From: an uncultured Bacilli bacterium
GTDB lineage: Bacteria > Bacillota_I > Bacilli_A > RF39 > UBA660
Reading direction: 5' to 3'
NCBI GenBank assembly: GCA_947632275.1
Contig: CANROR010000029.1
Location: 1-12,296 of the forward strand
DNA length: 12,296 bases
The position numbers and the translations under genes were made by a program. Each line of letters starts with the position of its first letter. The stretch's first letter is position 1. The notes beneath the pieces are model-generated. The model did no database searches. It saw only the letters and a list, made by a program, of their open reading frames with translations, and had not been told where the DNA came from. Shown here piece after piece: positions 1 to 5,264 of this stretch.

Positions 1-573
1 GACCATATTGGGGGTTTAGCCTATATTATTGAAAATTTTGAAATTGGCAATATTTATTTACCGAAAGTAAGTCATAATAGTAAAACCTATGAAAATTTAC
101 TTTTAACCATTAAAAATAAAGGTAAGACCATAATTGGGGCGGAAAAGGGGATAAAAATAATTAATAGTGAGTCTTTAAAAGCTTATTTTTTAGCTCCCGT
201 GGAAAGTAAATACGCCAATTTAAATAATTATTCGGCGGTGTTAAAAATTGAATTTAAAAATAATAGTTTTTTATTCATGGGGGATGCCGAAGAATTGGTC
301 GAAAAAACTTTAACCGATGTGGCATCCGATGTTATAAAAGTCGGGCACCATGGTAGTGATTCTTCTTCGAGCCTAGATTTTATTAAACGAGTTAAACCCC
401 AGTATGCGATTATTTCCGTAGGTAAAGATAATCAATATGATCATCCAAGTAATACCATTATCAAAAGATATGAAAATCTAGGTACTAAAGTTTATCGCAC
501 GGATGTAAATGGCACCATTGTGATAACGAGTGATGGGGAAAATATTAAAATAGTAAAAGAAAAAGGAGAATAA
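1..573 (+). CDS. ComEC/Rec2-like metallo-beta-lactamase-fold protein, 5' end outside window
   Basis: The reading frame is open from the first base, so this is the C-terminal 190 residues of a longer protein. The visible part opens with DHIGG, the second half of the HxHxDHxGG metal-binding motif. It continues with NNYSAVLKI (about 76-84), MGDAE (93-97, a metal-ligand Asp), GHHGS (115-119) and a late DHPS (147-150). This string is typical of the MBL domain found at the C-terminus of the ComEC DNA-uptake channel and in stand-alone relatives. I infer the stand-alone type because a DUF3006 gene follows 2 nt after the stop, a common pairing with such hydrolases. Family members hydrolyse phosphodiesters (nuclease-like) or are of unknown substrate. 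What lies upstream, whether ComEC membrane segments or only a signal peptide or anchor, cannot be seen. Confidence 0.85.
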   Translation, partial: DHIGGLAYIIENFEIGNIYLPKVSHNSKTYENLLLTIKNKGKTIIGAEKGIKIINSESLKAYFLAPVESKYANLNNYSAVLKIEFKNNSFLFMGDAEELVEKTLTDVASDVIKVGHHGSDSSSSLDFIKRVKPQYAIISVGKDNQYDHPSNTIIKRYENLGTKVYRTDVNGTIVITSDGENIKIVKEKGE

Positions 574-575
574 GA

Positions 576-770
576 ATGCAAGTAATTGTTGATCGAATTG
601 AAAAAGAAAAGATAGTTGTCGAAATTGCCGAAGGCCAAATTGCTTATATTGATCAAAAGCTTTTGCCTGATGTGCAAGAAGGCGATGTTATTGATCTAAC
701 GATTAATAAGGAGGCAACGAAAAAGCGAAAAAATAAAATTGATAAATTAGTTGACGAACTTTTTCAATAA
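576..770 (+). CDS. DUF3006 domain protein
   Basis: This is a 64-residue protein that starts MQVIVDRIE, has a central LLPDVQEGDVIDLTI stretch and ends in a charged helix (KKRKNKIDKLVDELF). That is the usual whole-length layout of DUF3006 proteins, which look like a small beta-barrel followed by a helix. The function is not established. Genes of this family often sit directly behind ComEC/Rec2-like MBL genes, as here: the gap is 2 nt and the Shine-Dalgarno AAAGGAG (562-568) lies inside the end of the upstream gene, so the two are almost certainly translated from one transcript. A role as partner or accessory of the MBL hydrolase is inference from this linkage. Confidence 0.8.
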   Translation: MQVIVDRIEKEKIVVEIAEGQIAYIDQKLLPDVQEGDVIDLTINKEATKKRKNKIDKLVDELFQ

Positions 771-772
771 AA

Positions 773-799
773 TTAGCACTTAATGTTGACAAGTGCTAA
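773..799 (+). promoter_or_regulatory. CIRCE operator (HrcA binding site)
   Basis: A perfect inverted repeat TTAGCACTT-N9-AAGTGCTAA, with arms at 773-781 and 791-799. The CIRCE consensus is TTAGCACTC-N9-GAGTGCTAA. The only two differences are at the innermost arm positions and are symmetric, so the dyad is preserved. The right arm overlaps the last base of the -35 box, so HrcA bound here would block RNA polymerase. An HrcA gene is not in the window. Confidence 0.93.
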
Positions 800-814
800 T
801 AATAGTGTTATTAT
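786..814 (+). promoter_or_regulatory. Sigma-A-type promoter of hsp20
   Basis: TTGACA (786-791), a 17-nt spacer and TATTAT (809-814). The -35 box is a consensus match, and it lies between and partly within the CIRCE arms. Transcription would start near 820-822, giving a leader of about 74 nt. Confidence 0.85.
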
Positions 815-815
815 G

Positions 816-840
816 TAAGTGTTGAATAAATCAACACTTA
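816..840 (+). repeat. Perfect 10-bp palindrome at the hsp20 transcription start
   Basis: TAAGTGTTGA (816-825), a 5-nt loop ATAAA, then TCAACACTTA (831-840). It covers the predicted transcription start, directly behind the -10 box. It has no U-tract, so it is not an intrinsic terminator. It could be a second operator or a 5' mRNA stem-loop. Confidence 0.75.
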
Positions 841-853
841 AGAATAATTCTTA
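839..853 (+). repeat. Second leader palindrome of hsp20
   Basis: TAAGAAT-A-ATTCTTA, seven-base arms around one central base, or a 6-bp stem with a 3-nt loop. It abuts and overlaps the first palindrome by 2 nt. AT-rich and weaker than the first one. Confidence 0.5.
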
Positions 854-894
854 TGGGAAACGTAATAATAGTAAAGAAAGGAAGATGGTGAATT

Positions 895-1269
895 ATGTTA
901 CCTAGTAGAATGTTTTTTGATGATTTATTGAGTGATATGCATGTGGAAGACAAAATGAAATGCGATATCTATGAAAAGGACGATAAGTATTTTATCGAAT
1001 TAGATGTGCCAGGTTATAACAAAAAAGATATTAAAATTGAATGCAATAATGGCAACATTACGATTCGGGCCGAACATGAAAAGAAGGAAGAAGAAAATAA
1101 AAAATACTTACATCGGGAAAGAAAAATCTATGGTAAAATTGAAAGAACTTTCCATTTAGAAGATATTGATGAAGATGCGATTAATGCCGAATTTAATGAT
1201 GGTATCTTAAAGTTAGAAATTCCGAAAAAAGCGGAAGAAGAAAACAAAAAATATATCGAAATAAAATAA
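895..1269 (+). CDS. Small heat-shock protein, Hsp20/alpha-crystallin family
   Basis: A 124-residue ATP-independent holdase chaperone that binds unfolding proteins in the cytoplasm. It has a short N-terminal arm (1-20), an alpha-crystallin domain at about 22-112, and the signature A98-EFNDG-x-L105 leading into LEIPK. The C-terminal I121-E-I123 is the IxI motif that docks into neighbouring dimers during oligomer assembly. The linker at 61-70 is rich in Lys and Glu. Length and layout are normal for a compact bacterial sHSP. The start is placed at ATG 895. AAAGGA (877-882) lies 12 nt upstream and GGTGA (887-891) lies closer. The gene stands alone between a CIRCE-controlled promoter and a bidirectional terminator, so it should be repressed by HrcA and induced on heat or protein-folding stress. 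Confidence 0.95.
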   Translation: MLPSRMFFDDLLSDMHVEDKMKCDIYEKDDKYFIELDVPGYNKKDIKIECNNGNITIRAEHEKKEEENKKYLHRERKIYGKIERTFHLEDIDEDAINAEFNDGILKLEIPKKAEEENKKYIEIK

Positions 1270-1270
1270 A

Positions 1271-1304
1271 AAATGCTTTACACGTTTGTGTAAGGCATTT
1301 TTTT
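1271..1304. terminator. Bidirectional intrinsic terminator between hsp20 and rnj
   Basis: A 13-bp stem (1271-1283 with 1288-1300, one G-U pair) around a GTTT loop. Seven T follow from 1298 on the plus strand, and an A-run precedes it that gives a U-tract on the minus strand. It ends both convergent genes. The TAA of the minus-strand RNase J gene (1303-1305) sits in the T-run. Confidence 0.92.
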
Positions 1305-2976
1305 AGGCTTGATTTACTTCCATGATAACCGGTAAGATTATTGGTTTTCGGCCCGTTAAATCATTGATAAATGGTAAAAGTTCCAGAATAATTTGATTTT
1401 TTAAATCCGTATAATTATAAGGATTTTTTAATAAAAAGGTATTAGTTATATCGGCAATTTTATGTTCAATTTTGGCAATTAATTCTTGATTTTCATTAAC
1501 TAAGACAAAGCCACGAGCTGTTACATTTGGTTTAAGTAAAAGGCGTCTTTGTAAAGTATTGATATTTAAAATTGTAATTAAAATACCATCTTGACTCATT
1601 AGTTTTCGGTCCTTAATGACATTAGAGCCAATATCGCCAACGCGGGAACCATCGACGTAAACGTCTCCGGCTTGGACTGTGCCATTTTTGCGAACCGTGC
1701 CATTTAAAAGTTCAACGACATCACCATTTTTACAAATAAAGATATTTTCTTCGGGAATCCCACAAAGTTTCCCAATTTCACCATGTTGTTTTAACATCCG
1801 ATATTCGCCATGCATAGGCATAAAATATTTGGGTTTAATTAAATGAAGCATCCATTTTAATTCTTCTTCTTTAGCATGTCCGGATGTATGAATGTCGGTG
1901 AATTCAGAATTAGTGAAAACCCGAACACCGCGAAGATATAATTTATTAATAATTCGGTTGATACTTTCGGCGTTGCCAGGAATCGGACTAGATGAAAAGA
2001 TAACTAAATCATCGTTAAGTAGGGATATTTGCCGATGTTGACCGTTGGCAATTCGCGATAGGGCGGCTAAAGGTTCGCCTTGGCTACCCGTACAAAGAAT
2101 ACAAATTTCATTCCGTTTTAAACTTTTAGCTTGATTAGCATTAATAAATAAAGATTTATCTTTAATTAAATTATTATTTAAAGCTAGTTCGACACTATTT
2201 TCCATACTGCGACCAAAAACCACGATTTTGCGGTTATATTTTTTACAAGTTTCGGCAATATGTTTAACCCGATAGATGTTGGAAGCGAAGGTAGCAATAA
2301 TAACCCGACCATAGTGTTTGGCAATAATATCATTTAACGTTTCATCGACAGCCGATTCACTTTTGGAGTAGCCACTCGTTAAAGCATTCGTGGAATCCGA
2401 TAGAAGTAAAGTAACGCCCTCCATGCCAGCGGCGGCCATTTTATGAATGTTTGCCATCGGACCAATTGGCGTTAAGTCAAATTTAAAGTCGCCAGTTTCA
2501 AAAATGATGCCATTCGGAGTTGTAATTTTAATCGCAAAACTATCCGGAATTGAGTGCGTAGTATTAACAAATTCTACTTGAAAATGTTTAGTTTTAACTA
2601 TTAAATCGGGAGTAATTACTTCATAATTATCATATTTAATATTGCGTTCTTCAAGCTTTTTAGTAATTAAATCGTGAGCAATTTTTGGCGTATAAATTTT
2701 AGGTACCTTGACTGCTTGTAAAAGAAAAGGAATACCCCCAATATGATCTTCATGACCATGGGTAATAAATAAACCCTTTATTTTATGTTCGTTTTTCTTT
2801 AAATAAGTAATATCTTGAATTACGTAATCAACGCCTAGTAAGCCTTCTTCGGGAAACATAACGCCGGCATCAATAATTAAGATTTCATCTTGATGTTCAA
2901 TAATATACATGTTTTTTCCGACTTCACCTAAACCACCTAAAGCAATAACTTGCGTTGCAATTTGATTTTCTTTCAT
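1303..2976 (-). CDS. rnjA: Ribonuclease J (beta-CASP metallo-beta-lactamase RNase)
   Basis: This 557-residue protein has the usual RNase J length. The family has 5'-to-3' exonuclease and endonuclease activity on mRNA and pre-rRNA in the cytoplasm and is central to Gram-positive RNA turnover. The catalytic metal motif is intact: H73-G-H75-E-D77-H78-I-G-G. Later come TTHSIPDS, the ETGDFKFD ligand region, the beta-CASP segment with SDSTNA, ATFASN, GRSMEN and CTGSQGEP, then SSSPIPGN, HTSGHA and PMHGEY, followed by the C-terminal domain. The complete active-site motif argues for the catalytic J1 type rather than a degenerate J2 paralogue. On the minus strand an AGAAGGAAA Shine-Dalgarno precedes ATG 2976. 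It is convergent with hsp20 and divergent from ftsY. Whether a second RNase J exists cannot be judged here. Confidence 0.95.
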   Translation of the reverse strand: MKENQIATQVIALGGLGEVGKNMYIIEHQDEILIIDAGVMFPEEGLLGVDYVIQDITYLKKNEHKIKGLFITHGHEDHIGGIPFLLQAVKVPKIYTPKIAHDLITKKLEERNIKYDNYEVITPDLIVKTKHFQVEFVNTTHSIPDSFAIKITTPNGIIFETGDFKFDLTPIGPMANIHKMAAAGMEGVTLLLSDSTNALTSGYSKSESAVDETLNDIIAKHYGRVIIATFASNIYRVKHIAETCKKYNRKIVVFGRSMENSVELALNNNLIKDKSLFINANQAKSLKRNEICILCTGSQGEPLAALSRIANGQHRQISLLNDDLVIFSSSPIPGNAESINRIINKLYLRGVRVFTNSEFTDIHTSGHAKEEELKWMLHLIKPKYFMPMHGEYRMLKQHGEIGKLCGIPEENIFICKNGDVVELLNGTVRKNGTVQAGDVYVDGSRVGDIGSNVIKDRKLMSQDGILITILNINTLQRRLLLKPNVTARGFVLVNENQELIAKIEHKIADITNTFLLKNPYNYTDLKNQIILELLPFINDLTGRKPIILPVIMEVNQA

Positions 2977-3025
2977 TGAAAAATTTCCTTCTTTCTTGTT
3001 TTTAAAAGTTTAATTTATATATTAA

Positions 3026-3054
3026 ATTATAGCTTATTATTGTCATTTTGTCTA
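3026..3054 (-). promoter_or_regulatory. Sigma-A-type promoter of RNase J gene
   Basis: Reading the minus strand: TAGACA (3054-3049), exactly 17 nt, then consensus TATAAT (3031-3026). The predicted start near 3019 leaves a leader of about 43 nt before the ATG. Confidence 0.75.
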
Positions 3055-3069
3055 GTCAATTAAATATAT

Positions 3070-3098
3070 TTGCGGTTTAAACATAATTTTGTTATTAT
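3070..3098 (+). promoter_or_regulatory. Probable promoter of ftsY-ylxM
   Basis: TTGCGG (3070-3075), a 17-nt spacer and TATTAT (3093-3098) in the divergent intergenic region. The region is very AT-rich, so other -10 choices exist. This one has the best -35 and spacing. Confidence 0.55.
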
Positions 3099-3137
3099 AT
3101 AAATAATATTTTATAAAAATTAAAAGAGGCGAAGCAA

Positions 3138-4118
3138 ATGGGATTTTTTGATAAATTAAAAAATATTATTAAAACAAAAGAAAAAGAAAATAAAGAAGTA
3201 AGTCAAAAATATGATGAAGGTTTAAAAGAAACGAGAAAAAACTTTGTTAATGAATTAAATGTTTTAGGGCTTAAATTTAAAAAAATTGATGAAGAATATT
3301 TTGAAGAATTAGAAAATATTTTGATTATGGCCGATATTGGGGTTAATACCGTTATGAATTTCATGGATCGTTTAAGAAAAAGAGTTAAAGAAGAAAAAAT
3401 AACTAATCCGGAAGAATTAAACGAAGTAATTGTCGATGAACTTTTTATTATATATGTTGATAATGATACGATTACGGATAAAATTAATTTGGCAAGTGCT
3501 GGTCCAACGGTTGTTTTAATGGTGGGAGTTAATGGCGTTGGTAAAACCACGACTATTGCGAAACTTGCTTATAAATATCATAAGGAAGGTAAAAAAGTGA
3601 TGATGATTGCGGGGGATACTTTCCGGGCCGGCGCTGTTGAACAATTAAAAATTTGGGCTGATAGAACCGATTCTTTATTCTATGGCAAAGAAAATAGTGA
3701 TCCGGCGAGTGTTGTTTATGATGGCTTAAAGGAAGCATTAAATAATAATGTTGATATGGTTTTTATTGATACTGCCGGAAGACTCCAAAATAAAGTAAAT
3801 TTAATGCAAGAACTCGAAAAAATCAATAAAGTAATTGGCACAATTATTCCCGGAGCACCGCACGAAACGTTACTCGTAATTGATGCGGCAACAGGCCAAA
3901 ATGGGATTATGCAAGCTAAGGCCTTTAAAGAAATTACTAATATCACGGGGTTGGTTTTAACGAAACTCGATGGGACGGCCAAAGGTGGCATTGTGCTAGC
4001 GATTAAAGAAGAAGTTAAATTGCCCGTGAAATTCGTCGGCTTAGGGGAAAAAATGGAAGATTTAATTCCGTTTGATATTGAAGAATATATTTATGGTTTA
4101 TTTAAGGATATGATGTAG
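3138..4118 (+). CDS. ftsY: Signal recognition particle receptor FtsY
   Basis: A 326-residue SRP GTPase that docks Ffh-ribosome complexes at the membrane for co-translational targeting. The short charged N-terminus (1-35, Lys/Glu-rich) is a reduced A domain that normally gives membrane contact. The N domain (about 36-115) is helical. The G domain carries G1 GVNGVGKTTT (130-139), the insertion-box motif DTFRAGAVEQL (160-170), DTAGR (211-215), TKLDG (275-279) and the closing GLGEK (301-305). All nucleotide-binding motifs are intact. AGAGG lies about 8 nt before ATG 3138. The next gene, ylxM, starts at the base after the stop, so the two are cotranscribed and likely translationally coupled, a sensible pairing since both belong to the SRP pathway. 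Confidence 0.97.
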   Translation: MGFFDKLKNIIKTKEKENKEVSQKYDEGLKETRKNFVNELNVLGLKFKKIDEEYFEELENILIMADIGVNTVMNFMDRLRKRVKEEKITNPEELNEVIVDELFIIYVDNDTITDKINLASAGPTVVLMVGVNGVGKTTTIAKLAYKYHKEGKKVMMIAGDTFRAGAVEQLKIWADRTDSLFYGKENSDPASVVYDGLKEALNNNVDMVFIDTAGRLQNKVNLMQELEKINKVIGTIIPGAPHETLLVIDAATGQNGIMQAKAFKEITNITGLVLTKLDGTAKGGIVLAIKEEVKLPVKFVGLGEKMEDLIPFDIEEYIYGLFKDMM

Positions 4119-4421
4119 ATGGAAAAATTTGTCTATTATAATTATTTATTAGATATTTATGGTTTTTTATTAACTGAACAAAATAGAAAAATCTTTGCGT
4201 TATATTATAGTGATAATTTAACGATGCAAGAAATTGCCGATTCCTTACAAGTATCTAAAAGTTTTGTGGGTAGTTCCATTAAAAGAAGTGAAAATAAATT
4301 AGATACTTGGGAAGAAAATTTAAAAATATTAAAGAATAAAGAAGAACTAAAGGATTTACTTACCGAACAAGATATAACTAAAATAAAAAATAAACTGAAA
4401 AAAATTGTCGAAGAAAAGTGA
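4119..4421 (+). CDS. ylxM: YlxM/UPF0122-family putative helix-turn-helix protein
   Basis: A 100-residue protein with a sigma-region-4-like helix-turn-helix. Residues 34-60 contain LTMQEIADSLQVSKSFVGSSIKR, preceded by a helix starting LTEQNRKIFALYY. The C-terminal third is a charged helix. This matches the YlxM/p13 family, which is usually encoded beside ffh or ftsY and is thought to modulate SRP. In the better-studied members it interacts with SRP components, but the exact role is not fixed. It begins directly after the ftsY stop (TAG then ATG), with AAGGATA (4104-4110) inside ftsY as ribosome-binding site. Its stop codon lies inside the left arm of the following terminator. Confidence 0.88.
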   Translation: MEKFVYYNYLLDIYGFLLTEQNRKIFALYYSDNLTMQEIADSLQVSKSFVGSSIKRSENKLDTWEENLKILKNKEELKDLLTEQDITKIKNKLKKIVEEK

Positions 4422-4441
4422 TTGAAAAATATCACTTTTTT
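4414..4441 (+). terminator. Intrinsic terminator after ylxM
   Basis: A perfect 9-bp stem AAAAGTGAT (4414-4422) with ATCACTTTT (4431-4439) around an 8-nt loop, followed by a T-run through 4441. The left arm includes the ylxM stop codon. Confidence 0.85.
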
Positions 4442-4489
4442 CTTTGGAAAAAAAGGAAAGACTTTAACTTTAAGATAAATATATAAGTG

Positions 4490-4497
4490 AAGGGAGG
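4490..4497 (+). promoter_or_regulatory. Ribosome-binding site that fixes the comEA start
   Basis: AAGGGAGG sits 4 nt before ATG 4502. The frame is also open from a GTG at 4487, but that start would put the Shine-Dalgarno inside the coding sequence, so ATG 4502 is preferred. Confidence 0.8.
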
Positions 4498-4501
4498 AAA
4501 G

Positions 4502-5233
4502 ATGGCTTTTGGAAAAAAGAAATATTTTAAAGTAATACCATTAGTTATATTAATTGTTGTTTTGGTTATAGAAATTGGTTTAGGTATTAATTTAAATAGA
4601 GTTGAATATTCGGTGCCGGAAGAAAATTTGGCTATTAAAACCAATGTTGAACCAATCCAAGAAGATTTGGTGGCCGTGGAAATTAAAGGCCAAGTTTTAA
4701 AACCGGGCGTCTATTTACTTAAAAAAGAGGCCACGATTAATGATGTGATCGAAGAAGCCGGCGGCCTACTGGAAGAAGCCTATAGCGATAATATTAATTT
4801 AAGCCAAAAAATTATGGCTCAAATGGTCATTAAAGTTTTTAGTCAGAAAGAATATCAAAAGTTAGATAAGCCCAATAATTATGAAATATGCTATGTTAAT
4901 TCTTTTGATATAAGTTCGTGCCTTAAAAATGGCTTTAGTGTAATCGTGACAGATAAAGAGCAAGCACCAACTATTAATAATACGGAAAGTAATGATGCTA
5001 CCGAAACGAGTAAAAATAGTCAAAGTACGACAAAAGTACCAACTATTGTTAACATTAATACAGCTTCGAAAGATGCTTTAATGACATTAAACGGGATAGG
5101 GGAAGCTAAAGCGACGGCCATTATTGAATATCGAAAGACCAATGGTAATTTTAAAACAATTGAAGAAATAAAGAATGTAAAAGGGATTGGCGATGCGATC
5201 TATGCGAAAATAAAGCAATATTTAAAAGTTTAA
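4502..5233 (+). CDS. comEA: ComEA-like competence DNA-binding protein
   Basis: A 243-residue membrane-anchored double-stranded DNA receptor for transformation. An N-terminal transmembrane helix (about 10-30, VIPLVILIVVLVIEIGLGI) is followed by an SLBB domain (about 56-114, VEIKGQVLKPGVYLL...INDVIEEAGGLL). Next come an insert with two cysteines (C130, C140) and a Thr/Ser/Asn-rich linker (155-180). The protein ends in a tandem helix-hairpin-helix domain: INTASKDAL (185-193), NGIG (197-200), NGNFKTIEEI (214-223) and KGIG (227-230). This is the standard ComEA order. The C130-C140 insert is not part of the textbook layout and might form a disulfide outside the cell. No comEB or comEC follows. Downstream lies a surface adhesin gene only 31 nt away, without an intervening terminator. 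No clear promoter was seen in 4442-4489. Confidence 0.9.
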   Translation: MAFGKKKYFKVIPLVILIVVLVIEIGLGINLNRVEYSVPEENLAIKTNVEPIQEDLVAVEIKGQVLKPGVYLLKKEATINDVIEEAGGLLEEAYSDNINLSQKIMAQMVIKVFSQKEYQKLDKPNNYEICYVNSFDISSCLKNGFSVIVTDKEQAPTINNTESNDATETSKNSQSTTKVPTIVNINTASKDALMTLNGIGEAKATAIIEYRKTNGNFKTIEEIKNVKGIGDAIYAKIKQYLKV

Positions 5234-5250
5234 CTTATTAAAGAAAAGAA

Positions 5251-5256
5251 AGGAGG
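5251..5256 (+). promoter_or_regulatory. Consensus ribosome-binding site of the TTG-started adhesin gene
   Basis: AGGAGG, 8 nt before TTG 5265, decides the start. The TTG leads straight into a signal peptide, and no ATG lies suitably close. Confidence 0.85.
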
Positions 5257-5264
5257 AAAATAAG

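Noticed and set aside
1..573. Calling the first gene comEC itself
   Set aside because: Only the MBL part is visible, and the following DUF3006 gene favours a stand-alone hydrolase.
816..840. Palindrome as an intrinsic terminator or attenuator
   Set aside because: No T-run follows the stem and it lies at the transcription start, so termination makes no sense here.
885..905. Short upstream frame ATG GTG AAT TAT GTT ACC TAG overlapping the hsp20 start
   Set aside because: Its ATG is immediately next to the Shine-Dalgarno with no spacing, so initiation there is unlikely.
3011..3029. AT-rich near-palindrome in the rnj-ftsY gap as an operator
   Set aside because: The arms do not match exactly, and such symmetry is expected by chance in A/T-only sequence.
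3716..3991. Long open frames on the minus strand within ftsY (also near 3203-3550 and 3553-3738)
   Set aside because: They lie antisense to a fully conserved gene, have no ribosome-binding sites and show no recognisable protein features.
4487..4501. GTG start for comEA
   Set aside because: It would place the only good Shine-Dalgarno inside the gene. ATG 4502 is better positioned.
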